Shown here in pieces: positions 11,501 through 24,679 of a stretch of DNA of 64,000 nt. Position 1 is the stretch's first letter. The number at the start of each line of letters is the position of its first letter. Under the pieces are notes generated by a model. It was not told the DNA's origin and ran no database searches. It saw only the letters and a list, made by a program, of their open reading frames with translations. The stretch spans positions 18,404,108-18,468,107 of the forward strand of contig NC_092184.1 in NCBI RefSeq assembly GCF_043641665.1, given 5' to 3'. Both the position numbers and the translations under genes were made by a program. The stretch is from Enoplosus armatus (Eukaryota > Chordata > Actinopteri > Centrarchiformes > Enoplosidae).

Positions 11501-13487
11501 ACAGCCTATATATGACGGAGTGTAACAGGGTTCATGAACAGGAACAAAGCTACAGTTTAGTTGACAGTGTTTCAGAATAAGAAAAGACTTAACTTGACAT
11601 TGTCGACATGTTTTAGCTGCTGCTGATTAATCGGATGAAGAAAGTCTCTCAATGCTACAATTTGATCTCTGTTTGTAGTTAAAAAAACTTAAATGGTGAA
11701 ACCTTGTTCGATAGAGTGAACAAGTTGTTGAATTGAGCTTAAAGGTTCATTATCAACCTTGAAAATAGTAGTTTTACCAAAACAAAACTTTTTAAATAGC
11801 GCAAGGTCTGTTTACTGGGACATTTCGTGACCTTTCAGCCACATCTTATGGCCTTCATCAGACACCAGGGACAAACCTTGAACAGAGAGCGGGGCGTCAC
11901 CACTTTGTTCACTGGTCGACAGTGTTTACAGCGTGTCCTTTCTGGGCCACAAAGCTGTTTGAAAGATGATCTCACTCACTAATTAAGTCATCAAAAGGAA
12001 CACTCACACCCCTCGCCTGGAGAGAGTGTGTTAGTGGATCGTAAGGATCAAGGTCAGGGAGCAGATTATACGTGCCGAACATTCATTAAGGATTAAGTGA
12101 TTGCCTTTATTACACTTCTATTAAGGCCACCACAGTGTTTGTGTTGCATTGAATAGTTGCTTAATACAAATTCCCCCCCTCAAACACCTGCACGTGTCAT
12201 CAATCTGTTGTGTTTAATGTGCCCGAAAAGTTATTATGTGATTGTGATTGACAAATGTTGCTGTTGTGTACATTTTCTCCCAGCCCGTTTCATTTACGCC
12301 TACTTTCATTAATGATTTCCTTTCAGAGCAGCTGCAGCTGACTATAATCATGTTGCACTTCCAACAACCTGTAAAGTGAAAGAGCAGTGATTGATTATAT
12401 TTGTTATTTCCTTCCACCTACCACATCTGAGCTTTCACTCGAACACTTTTTTTTAACTTTTCTGAATGATTTTGCAGACTTAAGGATCCTAGCAGATTAA
12501 GTAGGAGTCAGCGATTCATCACCTGGCTGGCAGACACGTGAGTCACTAATTTATCTGAATATTTGTTTTATTAAGTCCCTCTGTCCTTTTAATGTCAAAG
12601 TGGCCGAATCTGTTTGTAACTCACTGTTTTAAACTTCTATACCTGTACAGCTGGGATTAACTTGTATTTTTATGTATTTCTCTCTGTTGAGCACTTGGTG
12701 TTTTTGAGAAGTGCTGATTCTTTGCCTCATTACAAAAAAATACACACATACATTACTGTGTGACTATGATTGATGCAAAACCTTTACATTTGTGCAACTA
12801 AACATCTCTCTAGCTTTGCTGTACTTGCAGCTTCCTGCTGATGAGTATTTGTTTTTATCTTGCAGTTTGCTGATGAGGAAAGCTCTGTTTGAGCATCTAA
12901 CTGCCAGGGGAATACAGGTAAAGTTGTAGTATTAGCTATAGTAGTCCTCACGAATGAGAAAAACCTATATATACGAATGATTGAATACGTAGTGGATGCA
13001 GACTAAATGCACGTTGTGTAGGAATAATAATGACCAGTGGCCACTTCCCTATTAAGTCAATTTATCAAAGTGTTTCTTTCATTTTCCCTCCAAACCTATT
13101 TGCTTACATTACAGGGAGCTTCTTCATATAGCAGTGTATTCAATGTTGACATGAGCACAGTTAAGACATATGCAGAATTGTGTCAAGGTTAAGTCACTTT
13201 ATCTGTGTTATCTTTACTTCCAAGAAGAACATAGTATAAAATATCAATACTGAGCCCGCCTGCGTGCCGAGAGCTGCTTGTTGTTGTGCTGTAGTTACTG
13301 GGAAATGTCCAAAGTTTCCTACAAGTTCAAAAATAGGCGCATCTGGTTTCAGGTGTACATTTGGGTGTTGAATGACGAGGAGGACTTCAAGAGGGCGTTT
13401 GACTTGGGAGCCACAGGAGTTATGACAGATTTTCCCACCAGGCTTAAAGACTTCATGGACAGGAATGGCATTTCTAAGCCCCAGTGA
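8555..13487 (+). CDS. gdpd1: Glycerophosphodiester phosphodiesterase domain protein 1 (GDE4), complete, 10 coding exons
   Basis: Coding exons: 8555-8690, 9311-9353, 9749-9884, 10473-10518, 10737-10858, 11059-11148, 11315-11448, 12478-12537, 12866-12917, 13353-13487. They sum to 954 bases, 317 aa plus stop, against about 314 in human. Residues 3-22 form a membrane anchor. The GDPD catalytic core follows: HRGGAGENLENT with His43 and Arg44, the acidic pair Glu70/Asp72 in ELD, and His85 in SHD. Later blocks are PNTPVNIDIKVNN, EHLTVWGNAS, a hydrophobic stretch at about 200-221, and FDLGATGVMTDFP near the C-terminus. The family is known to act as lysophospholipase D, releasing lysophosphatidic acid from lysophospholipids and N-acyl lysophospholipids. 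I chose the ATG at 8555 because it sits at the N-terminus expected from mammals. GDPD3 is the alternative paralogue, but the N-terminal leader and the neighbouring ypel2 favour GDPD1. Confidence 0.94.
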
Positions 13488-15265
13488 CCTGCCAAAATCT
13501 ACCTCACCCCCGCCCCCCCCATCCATCAACCTGAGTGACCTGCCAAACCAGGCCCCCCACACACACCCACTTTTACTGCATGCATTCCAGCAGGGCTCCT
13601 CTCACACTGTGTTACACAGTCAGTAGGGATCTCCGTCATGTTCCTGCACTGGTTTGAAGAACCAGTTGTTGTCCTGGTAAATATCCTTAAAGGACACATA
13701 TATAATATTATCTCCTTTGAGTTGTGTTCTTTGCAGGTCCTTTGTCCCCTCACTGCCCACCACGCTCGACACCAGCGTACGTACACACACAACCACGTGA
13801 GATTTCTTTCAGTATCACACAGCTATTTAAAAGCACACAATCTTTTGAAGTATAACCTATCAAATAAAAATATAGTATTTGCAAGTCTTATCAGTCTTGA
13901 ATTTCATAATAGATTCATGGCTTTTGACTTGAAAATATGTGTTAAATTAAATTTAATGCCTTCAAGTAAATGACAGTTTGCAGTATTACTGCATTATGGT
14001 TTGTATTGTGCTATTCAAAACATCATCAGATGTAGCTTGATGTTGTAACGTCATGTTAATTCACCAGGAGCTTTACAATGTTTCGAGGTCCGATTGATTT
14101 CTTTTTTACAATCTGACCGTCTGACTTAGCACCTGCAATAATATACTAATCTAAGCAGTTGTGAGATGTTTTTATACGTGCCAGATGCAGTGTGTGCCAC
14201 TTGTCATAAATAACAGGGTGCAGACACAAGTCCTCGGCTGCATTTGATTTTAAAATGAGCAGCGTGAGTACTGAGGTGGGCGGTGACACTGCCCCATATT
14301 TACAACTCAAAGTCACACTCGGTTGAACTGTGGACTGTTCTGTAAAACACACTGTTTTTATATGTTGTTTTTTAGAGACCATGGGTTTTATGTTTACGTG
14401 TAGTTGCTTGGTCTCTAGATTTTGACTGAGGCATCGTTTGTCCATTAATTAATCTGAAAGAGGAATTTTGCACAAAACAAGGAATGAGTCGTACCTTTTC
14501 TCACCTGCGATGATGTGATCGTAAAACACCTTTTTAATGCGCGGGCTTTAAAGTGTATTGGCAATACAGCAGAAGCACTGATACGTGTTGATTGATTGCT
14601 TCATTGCAGTCACTTGAAATTGAAATGTATTAAAGACCGGTTTTCTTGCAGTCCCTCACTGTGTGTGTCACAGTTTGAAAGTGCAAAGATCATTAGGATT
14701 ATCATACCACTGACGCTCTCTAATCTAAACTTGTGACCACACAGTAAGGGTCAGTAATGAATGTAGTATCGGTCGAATGTATTGTATGTTGTTCGGTATT
14801 TTACAGTCAAAACAGTATTGCTGTTTTATTGTCTGTAGTTTGTTATTGGGCATTTTGTATTAGCACTTTCACTGGGTGGCTTTCATGCGTGAAATCTGCA
14901 CAAGTGTTTGATGACTGATATTTTACATTGTTTTGAGAACACCTGTACATCCAAAATCATTATTCTTTGAGAGAAAGGCTTGTGATTTACCAATCATTTT
15001 ACAGATCTCACATCAATGAGTATACTCTAGAATACTTTGATTACGTTTCTTGTGGTGTACTGAGTGTACATTTGTTTTGCATGCTTAAATTAGTATTTGT
15101 TAAGCTGTTGTGTTTGATTCTGTTTCTGAAGTTTGTGGGACCTGGCTGCTTAGGCCTATCAAAATGCCTTATCCCACGTGGAGTATGTTATTTGATTTGC
15201 TGAGATATAATTGAAAAGTGTTTTGTTTTTTTTGCCAATATCAATAAAAACTAAAAATATTGTTA
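13488..15265 (+). other. gdpd1: gdpd1 3' untranslated region
   Basis: This stretch runs from the gdpd1 stop to the AATAAA at 15243. It holds only short unsupported frames and is AT-rich with T runs. An earlier hexamer (AATAAA near 13862) could give a shorter isoform. There are no repeats of note. Confidence 0.5.
15243..15248 (+). terminator. gdpd1: gdpd1 distal polyadenylation signal
   Basis: AATAAA in an AT-rich context (TCAATAAAAACT), the last hexamer before base composition changes towards the next gene's upstream region. The cleavage site is expected at about 15260-15275. Confidence 0.5.
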
Positions 15266-15269
15266 TATA

Positions 15270-16320
15270 ACCGGTGTGTATAACGTAATTTTTGACCACT
15301 ATGGACAACAAATATCTACTAATTTCGATGGATAAATATCCGGTAAATACCTAAAAACTGCCAGGAGGTGGCGCTGTAGACCGCAGAGATTTAACAAGTA
15401 TTCCCTGTAGCGGAAAAGTTAGTGATGCTGGACATGTGTTGTTACACAAAAACCGCAGACACTGACATTTTGTTTCTACTCACTTTTATAAGAACCGGTG
15501 AGGTCCATCGGCTCATCCTGTATTCATGTTCTTTCACAAAACTACATTCACAGGTAGCTAGTAGCGTTCGTTCAAGAAAATTCAGTTAAAAAATGTGAGA
15601 TTCCAGCGAGATTATTGGTCTCTCACTTCTGTCCTCGACCAATAAACTCAGTGTTGCTATGCTTTATCAGTTCGCTGATTGGCTGGTACGGCTGTCATTT
15701 ATTCATCAAATCAACGGCCAATGTGATTCTTATTTGCCAAAGAGCCTCAGCCGTCAAGATAGTTCACGTCCCCCAGGAGTTCCGCTTATTACCTGTCGTG
15801 CCAACGGAGTTTTTGCCACTACGTTACCCCATGAAGAGAAGCGGTAAAGTAGTAACGTACTAAAGTTAGCTGTTCCAACCGCTGTTGAATTGTATGAAAG
15901 CACAGTGTTGTTGTGATGGTAAGTAACCGCAGGAAAAGTGGACTATTCCTTATATGATAGTAACTGTCTTGTTTAGCTAGCTTCTATGTAATGTCACAGC
16001 TTGTAAAGAAAAACTGAACACGGCACAACCTAGCCTTAGCTAATAGAAACAACATACTGGCCAACGAATCATACAGAATGTGTTCATTTAAAACAACCGA
16101 TAAATGCAACAAATTGTCATGTCAAACATCCGTCACTAAAATCATACTGAGCATGCGCGACACGGTGATTTGACAATATTAGCTAGTATGTCAACGTATT
16201 ACAACAATATGAGTAATTGACGCTCCAAATTGCGCTGCAAAACGTCTAAACAAAACATAAAAAACGGATCCCGTCCTGTTCAATAAAAGAAGATAACGGT
16301 TTTTTGCGAACACGGAAGTA
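15270..16320. other. Intergenic DNA between gdpd1 and ypel2
   Basis: About 1 kb separates the gdpd1 poly(A) signal from the probable ypel2 first exon. I see no coding exon; the small frames at 15615-15863 do not resemble known proteins. The right part should include the ypel2 promoter. No clear TATA box was seen. Confidence 0.45.
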
Positions 16321-16329
16321 GATGGGAGT

Positions 16330-16570
16330 GAACCCTCTTGCTCCGGCTGGGTGTTTCGTCACTCTCTCTCTGCCTCCTCTAAACTCTGCTGGGTATCATT
16401 GCGCGTCAAAACATTGCGTCTCTGCAGGACTTACCAGAGCCAGAGAGAAGAGGAAATTTGCCTGGGAAAGAATGCGAAAGGGGGTTTAGGATTGGCACTG
16501 CCACGAGGAAAACGAGGAGGTGCGACATTTTCTAGGCTACGTGGAGATCCGCTTTTTCTTCCCTTCAAAG
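16330..16570 (+). promoter_or_regulatory. ypel2: Probable ypel2 non-coding first exon
   Basis: Relatively GC-rich sequence ending in a good donor (TTCAAAG/GTAAAATG) at 16570. The partner acceptor would be GTGCTCAG at 22151, which begins the exon holding the ypel2 start codon. A non-coding first exon separated by a long intron is the usual arrangement in this family. The frame spanning 16351-16698 crosses the donor and is not convincing as protein. The transcription start is not defined. Confidence 0.4.
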
Positions 16571-19142
16571 GTAAAATGATTTCCTCTGCGTTATTTTTCA
16601 ATGTGGTGCATTTGCTGTCACGCACTCTTTTCATATCGCTCTACGAAGCTTATTTCTGCGTCGATGTAGTCATGTACAGCTTATCCAATACTTTTTAACG
16701 GAAACGAACTTTTAACATAGACTGCAGGTACACATATTACAATAATAAGACAAGTTCATGGTTTTGTATCCTGCCAACATGCGTTACATGAATGTCATAA
16801 GTGTTTTTCATGCCTGGACTGGTGCCGTCTTCGTGGATGGGATGCTGAGGTCTACTCTGCAGTGGAGCCACAGTATCTAGTGGTTATTATTATGACACAT
16901 GCTGTTTGTGGTAGCAGTCCCGCACGTATGCGCCATCATCCCCGTGCGCGCGCTTGGTCGTGGTGGTGCACGTCAGTGGTGATCAATGCGGGTTATCATG
17001 GTAGGCGCTCATGTGATCATAAACTCTGACGACAATCACCTGATTCTCATCGATCTGCCAAAGTCATCGCAGATGTTAAAGCTTTTTAGACTGGGTGGCG
17101 TGCGTGTGCGCGCGCGTGCGTGCATATGTGTATGTGTTTTGAGCTGAGGCATCCCCACCATCTGTGCTCCGTTTGGTGGCTGAAGTTCTGCCCCAGATGA
17201 AGTGCGCCACTGCCTGTGACCTGATTCATGCCAATAATCCCACACACACAATGTAAACATTCACGTTTTTGTGTATTTATTGATGTCCATCCCATACAAG
17301 TCAATGGCAGTTAGGCAAGCAAGTGGAAATGCTGCATTTACCCCCCCCCCCGAAAAAAATCTTAATAAAGTCCACGTGAGTCCATATAAACAGTTGAAGA
17401 ACAGACACTTTTATCAAGTCACAACCTTTGCACTCTTTGCGATCTATTTTCATTGCATGCAGATAGGTATTGATCATGTGGAGGGTTCGATACTCGGGGA
17501 TCGAAGATGGGAGTTACAGAGTTGCAGGCCTTGAAAGGTGATCCTTCACAGACAGGACTTGTATACATAAACAAAAGTTGTGTATGTGTTTCACAGACCC
17601 TTAGTCACATCACCCACTTTGTTTTTTGTCACTTTTTCATGACACTACTCAATGTTTATCATCTGAGAGCCATACACAGAAATGTAGTAGAAATTGTATG
17701 TGAATATGAATTAGGAAAATATAAGTTATAATCACAATGAAGAAACAAGACACTGAACATTTAAAGAGTGTTTCCTTCAGGCCTTTTTACTAAAGCTCTG
17801 TAAGGAAATACACAAGTGTAAGTGTCAAAAGCACCTGAAAACAAGCTGCCTTCCTCTCCATAGAGGACAAAACACAGACAGACAGAAGACGATTAGAAGT
17901 GAGTACAGATATAACATAGCAACAGTAACCAGACACACACACCTGGGATGCAGGAGCATCGCTTCATCAGTGAGATTTGATATGGGGGGAGAGGAGAGAG
18001 GACTTTTTTTCTCCTCTAGTCAGTGATGTCATGCTGCTGTATGCTGTTTAAGACTGAATGGAGAACAGGATGAAAGTACATGAAGTACAGAAATCGCGTC
18101 AGTGCAGCTCGTGGGCAGTAGAGGACACACAGCTCATCCAACGCTGAAGGGACACACACTGCTTCTTCCCTCTTTCTTTCTCTGCTCATTTACTCCCCAT
18201 CCCCGTCTGACTGTCATCGCCTCCCCTCTGTCTTTCTCCTGCTCGCGATCATTGTCAGAAACAGCATCAGCAGCGGCAGCATCAGTGCGTTACATAACAA
18301 AGGTTTTTTTGTTGGGATACAAGGGCCCTTTTGGCTGTTGAGACTCGTGGCACGTAGCCCTTTGTGATGACACCCAGAAATGACCAGAATGGACAGCTCG
18401 GTGACCTCAAACAACCCGTGGCAGAGCTGATGAATAGACAGAGTGACAGCAGAAAAAAAATAAATATACAAACAGGCTGAGAGGCATAGAGACAGACAGA
18501 GAGAAGACACATGCAGGCTGACTGAAAGATGAAATAAAAGATGGACAAACACCAAAGACACACATACACACTGAGGTTACGCAGATCGTCTTCATCCTAA
18601 TGTGTCAGCTTTGATAACGTTTTCAGTGTTGATCGCTGGCATCAGCTCCTCTAGTCATCTGATCATTTATGCAATTTGTTATTCTGTCAAAGAGGGTTGT
18701 TTTTTTTGTTTTTTGTTTAGTGCAAAGCAGCCCAGATACACGTCAGCATCCTCGTTCCCACTAACAATGTCGCCTTGCAAAATGATTTTCAAGCATGTCC
18801 ACCCACCGAGATGAGTGTTGTCCTGTTCTTGGAAACTCACTGTTATAAAATGTCAAACATCATCACAGTACAGCCCAGACAAGAACAGGACATTTTAATC
18901 TGTTCAATGTGGCACTAAAAGCCTGTACCTGCTTTCTCTTTAACATGTCTTGTACTTCATGTTCGGTGGCCTTCTTACTTATTTTATTTATTACGCTTTT
19001 CTACATTGTGAGTCAGTCACTAGAAAATGTGAATGAAATAAACCAAAATAAGCTTTTGATTATGTTACAATGTAGGCCGTAGAAATATCATGGCCCAATC
19101 AGTCTGCTGTATCAAAGCCATAACAAACACGTAACATTATTT

Positions 19143-19340
19143 TCATCATCAATTCACTTGCAGATTATTTTGTCTGTTAATCGATTAGTAGTGGTCTATA
19201 AAATGTCAGAAACGAGCGTCCACATGCTTGTCAGAGTCTTAAAATGTCCAAAATATCCCAAGAGATTCAGTTTACAATCATAATAAAACAGCAAATCTTC
19301 ATAACTCAGGCGGAGGAACTAATGATTGGCAATTTCAGAC
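19143..19340. repeat. Teleost interspersed repeat with TTAATCGATTAG motif
   Basis: It begins with a TTAATCGATTAGTAGTGGTC-like end, followed by TATAAAATGTCAGAAA and TTCAGTTTACAATCATAATA. The same blocks in the same order recur at 21255-21440 and 43470-43735. A fragment of the far end of this family lies at 19925-20005. This copy lies in ypel2 intron 1. The ends suggest an old non-autonomous DNA transposon; the family was recognised by eye only. Confidence 0.5.
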
Positions 19341-20190
19341 ATGCACTGGCACTCTGTTGTTGTGGCTGTAATGAAGTGACTTTTCAGAGAGAACTCCACA
19401 TGGATTATGGTTGACCCGTGAGAAGATGTGTAACATGTGCAATACTATAATCCAGCACTGCGGTTGAATGTCTGTCCATTAAGGGCACGTTAGTATCATG
19501 ATGCACCACGCGCCAGTCAGCTGTCACACCATCCCACAGCTGATAGTTTGAGTAAACATCTGGCCTGTCAGCTGTGATGGACAGGTTGTCGTCTACACAT
19601 CACGTTTACATTTCAGACATTTCAGCCGGTACTTTTATCCTGAGTGACTTGTTGGAAACGAAGACTTGGAAGAAGACGCTTAAATTTAATGTAATTAAAT
19701 TTGAAGCTTAAGTTTGAAGCTTACATTCCTAGATTACCTACAGTGCCTCAGACTAATTACTGAGTTGTAATCAGGCAGCTTTGTGCGAATTTAAGAGGTT
19801 TTCTTGATTCATTAATTGTTGAATCAAATATGTTCAAATTACTATTGTAGAGGACTTAGACAATTAGCAAATATTCAGATTTTAAAAGCTGGGGTTAGTA
19901 AAAATTTGGCATTTGAGCTTAAAAAAATGATTTAAACAATTATCAAAATAGTTGCAGATATATTTTTCCGTCGATTGACTAATAGATGAATCAGCTCTAA
20001 ATTCCACAGCAGCCAAATATCTAATAAATACATGAGTCAAGAGGCAAACGTCTCTAATTAGAGAAGTAAATTGTACTTGTGTCAGTTCTGAATGGCACAA
20101 CAAATCTCTGGATGCTACATAAACTTCTTCCTTGTCCTCAGTCCTGAAATGACCGAGAGGATAAAACACGCTTTGGGTTAAACATCAGTC

Positions 20191-20213
20191 TGTGTGTGTG
20201 TGTGTGTGTGTGT
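20191..20213. repeat. (TG)n microsatellite
   Basis: About 11 TG units in the long first intron of ypel2. Confidence 0.9.
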
Positions 20214-21254
20214 CAGGGGTCAACTCTGACAACTGTACTGAGCGTGTCTTTGTGCCCCGATCCCACGCCGCTGGCACCGAGTCAGAGGAGAGAAAACAAG
20301 GGCACGTCTCACTGCCTTATTTATTTATATCTTCTGGTCCTTCCCATCAGCACTGAAGCCTTTATCAGCCTCCGTCCGACACTAAAAACAATCATATTGC
20401 AGAGCAGTAAAGTAAAGAGGCCTCTCTCTTTCTCTCGCTCTGTTGTTTGTCCTGAACTCACAGAGGCCTTCTGCTCCCATTCAGTATTTTATTAGTTTTT
20501 CCAGATGGTTCAGTAAAGACAGACAGGAAGGAGAGGAGACAGAATGGGACAGGATTATTTGATGGTGATGAAACAACTCATGAAGACCAAGTTAGTTAAG
20601 TTATTACAGAGTCTCACAGTCATAGTCCTGTAAACTAGAAATCATTGGTTTTATTTAGTTAGAAAGGCCACATTTCATATTTTACCGTGAAAGAATAATA
20701 GTTGAAAAACGCAGGTAGACAATAAAAGTTGCATTTACTTTAGTGAAGTTTCAACAACTTTAGGAAAAGTAGTCCTGGGGAATAAAACTAGATTAAATGT
20801 TGTGATTGATAGGTTGTGTTTAGAACCAGAGCTACAGTGCTGAAATCACAATTAAAGTTGCATGAAGCAATAAAACCACAAATATATTATAACGCACCCC
20901 GAGGCAGAGAGCACAGGCCTCGAACCATTTAGTTTGTCCTGTACAGTTAGTGAAAACATACTCCTGTCCTCCTGGCCCCGAGCCTCTGGGAAGTGTTCCC
21001 AGGCCGGCTCACTAATCTTCTCAGTCACCAGGGCACACCAGCAAAAGTATTTTAAGGGCTCGGTCTATTCGGATATCATGGAGTGAGCAGAGCACGATCC
21101 TCACAGTTGTGCTAGGCTAAGCAGATTATCTCCGCAGCCTCATAGACTTAAACACAGAATGTGAGCTAGCTTTGCTGCCTGTGTGTTCTGCATTGAACTG
21201 GAGTCAGTGCAGAATGGTTTGACCACAGGTGACAGCTGCAACAAATGATTGTTT

Positions 21255-21440
21255 TTACTTCCATCAATTAATGAATCCATTGTTTGGTCTATAAAGTGCC
21301 AGCAAATTGTGATAAATGCCCACCATATTGTCCCAGAGTCCAAGCTGACATCTAAAACTGTCTGACCATCAGTCCTAAACCCAAAAGTATTCAGTTTACA
21401 GTGATAAAAACAGAAAAAAAGCAGCAAATCCTCATATTGG
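21255..21440. repeat. Second copy of the TTAATCGATTAG-type repeat, diverged
   Basis: It contains the blocks ATCAATTAATGAATCCATTG, TTGGTCTATAAAGTG, TCCAAGCTGACATC, TTCAGTTTACAGTGATAAAA and GCAGCAAATCCTCA in the same order as the copy at 19143. It lies in ypel2 intron 1. Confidence 0.45.
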
Positions 21441-21490
21441 ACAATCAGGAACTAGTGTACAGCCACGCTAGTGAAGCTGTACGTATAGAG

Positions 21491-21692
21491 GTGCTTTGAG
21501 CTAAATGCTAATGTCAGCATGCTAAAACACTCAAAATCAAAATGTTAACATGCTGATTTTTAGCAGGTAGAATGTTTACTGTGTTCACCGTTTTATTTTA
21601 GCGTGTAAGCATGCTTACATCTTAAATAGCACTAAACACACAGCTGAAGCGGATGCGTACGTCATTAGTTTTTCAAGTCTACAGTCACAAAC
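21491..21692. repeat. Teleost GAGCTAAATGCTAA repeat, copy 1
   Basis: It begins with GCTTTGAGCTAAATGCTAAT and continues through alternating CATGCTAA/TTAGCATG words, GCAGGTAGAATGTTTACTGT and GCACTAAACACACAGCTGA, to a GTCATTAGTTTTTCA tail. The second copy is at 26145-26345. Both are in ypel2 introns. I know this sequence type as a very common fish interspersed repeat, though I cannot assign its class. Confidence 0.55.
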
Positions 21693-22266
21693 TAAATAAC
21701 TACAAATAGCTGCATTTGATCAGTTAAAAATGACTTGAACTAAGCAATAGTTTCCGATAAATTTTCTGTCCCTGCTTCTGCAACCCAAACTGTCCTCTCA
21801 ACCAGCTAAGACTCAATTTTGGCCTCTTGGTAGTTTCCTGTGTGGTGGAAACTTGTACCACGTTTGAATCTCATCTCCTGAAGTGGAATTTCTTCCGTGT
21901 TTTCAGCTTGAAACTGAAATGTGAAATTTAGTGACTCAGCCTGGAACGCAGACTCATCAGTAACGCATGCTGTCACGTCACATCATAGCTTTTTATAAGG
22001 TTTTAGAGTTTCACAGACGCAAGCAGGAGAGCAGACTGTAATCCCATCAGCAATTATACACCTGTGGCTCAGTTTGCAACACCAGTCTGAGGACGCAGCT
22101 GTTACACAACCATGTAACCATTAGCTGCTCCTTTATCCTCCCTGTGCTCAGGTGTTCGCCTCCCAACCCACCGCCCACCACGGCCCTCACCTGTGTGTTG
22201 CGGTGCTTCCCTTGTGAGCCGACCTGGGCTGGCAGTCCCTTCTTGCACCGCCCGCCAACCCCGCCC

Positions 22267-24604
22267 ATGGTCAGAATGACGCGCTCCAAGACCTTCCAGG
22301 CGTACCTGCCGAGCTGCCACCGGACCTACAGCTGCATCCACTGCCGAGCTCACCTGGCCAACCACGACGAGCTCATCTCCAAGGTAACCGGCGGAGGCAG
22401 CGGCGCTCTACTCCGGTGACTTGACTCATCTTACCAACCGTGGTTGCCCCTGGAAACCATTAGGACAGTACTCACATTCAGGCAGCTAATTATTACAGAC
22501 TGAAAAAGAAAGCTGACTGGAGGCAGATGGTTTTACAGATGTACTTTACCTCATGTTTTGTTTTATCACAGGTAACGTTTTACTTCAGAAACAAGCAATT
22601 TACTGTATAGTACCAAATATAATTCACAAGGGTTGACAGCAATTAAAAGGACAAGCGACTAAAAAAGGGAACGGATGAGGAATTATAAAAATAAACAGCA
22701 GGCTGAACACCTGTATATCTGTGTCAGCCACCGCCACACCAATGTCTGTGGATGGATTATGTTATAAGCTGGTTGGTGAATTGGATTATGAATGCACAAT
22801 CACTTTTTCCACATGCGATTATGAAAACACTGCTCACCTGTACACAAAGGCCTTCTGCTGGTCGTAACACAGCTGCGCTACATAAATCTGTCTTAATGTG
22901 TCTCTTCAATAGCAGCTTTTGTGTTTGCGGCAAATGAACGCCTGCAAGGAAATACAGTATGTGCCTTGCTAGTCATAAAGCTACTCATCCATTTGTCAAC
23001 CATGATGCTATCAGCAGCATATGGGCTGTTACTGGGAGACTACACACCATTTTAAAGTAGATTTAAATAGATTTTGTCTACAGGTTTTAAAAGAAGAGCT
23101 TCTATTAAAGCAAAGGCCTGTCTCAAATCAACATGTGGGCATTTTTATAAGGAAACCAAACCAGGGCTCTTATTTGACTGACGCATTATGGCAACATAAT
23201 AGCACAGTTGTATCATTTTATAGAGTTATTACAGTTTATGAAAGGGTGGATTCTTGTTTCAGCCTTTTCATCTTTGTCTCATCTTGTCTCTGCAGTCGTT
23301 CCAGGGCAGCCAAGGCAGAGCCTACCTGTTCAACTCAGTGTGAGTACTCCTTTAAAAAAAAGCATTTCCGCCCACTGGTTTGCAAATTGCTTAGCAGTCA
23401 TGTGTTAGGAAAAAACTGTATGCTGGACTCAGACAGGAGACAAGTGATCGGACATGCTCAGGTTAATAATGCATATTGTTCCACATCGTAGTTGTGTTGG
23501 TTTTTGAAGTCCCAGTGTAGACGGAGCCAGCCTGTGCCTCGGAGCGCTGTCATTATCAGCTGAATTGACTGTGAAAATTAGGCTGTTTGAATCTATGCTC
23601 CACGGCCCGGTGCCCTATCAGTATGCGCTGTGTGAGTGGGTGTGAGGCAGTGACTCACTCTGAGCACATCGTACAGTACATGCAACTGAGCCACTTCAGC
23701 CACTTGCACAACACATTTTTTTTTACTTTTGTCTCTGCTTGTGTCTCTCTACTTTCCTCCCCACAAACCCACTTTCCCTCCCTCAGGGTGAACGTCGGGT
23801 GTGGCCCTGCAGAGGAGAGAGTCCTGCTCACAGGCCTGCATGCTGTAGCAGATATCTACTGTGAGAACTGCAAGACGACCCTGGGCTGGAAATACGTAAG
23901 TGTCCTTGGCTGCTGTGATGCACGGCACCACAAACTGCATCCAAGGTTAGAGGACCATAAACTGGGTGGTCGTTATTATAGCACCCCCTAATTTTATTTG
24001 CACCCTAATTATATTTGGGCCTCCTCTTCTCAGTGGTCTCCCAGGGGTCAGTACGGTTAACCAGTTAATGATGAGATAGCTTTTTCCGAACATGTGGAGA
24101 CAAGGAGAAGTCTCTGTTTATCTTATGTGACTTGAGATGAGTTTTTAATGTTTTGTGGAAGTGAAAAACATCTGGTTTTCATTTCATTTGCCACTCAAAC
24201 CTGAAGAGTTACATACATACAGTTTAACCTTTAGGCTTTAACAGTAGATGTCGACTTATGCTGTAGTTCATGTGGCTGATTTCGTCATAGCTGTGTTAAT
24301 AATGTTGATTTGAACTGTTTCAGAGTTAAATAAGATTTGACAGCCTCACTTTGTAGCTTTGGCTAACATTAGATCTATATACAGTCAAAGTCTCTGTGAT
24401 GATGTGATAAACATGTCAAAATACACATGCAGGATGTATTTAGTACAGGTGGTATTTTAGGTGTAAACATTTTAGAACTAAACAGGATCCACACATGTTA
24501 GCTGTCTTCATATATCAACAGATCTGAGCATGTGCAGCTGTCACTGGTGAACCCTGTCAGTATGGAGGTGAAAGTTTACACTATAGGGCACGTGACTGTA
24601 TCCT

Positions 24605-24679
<75 letters not shown>
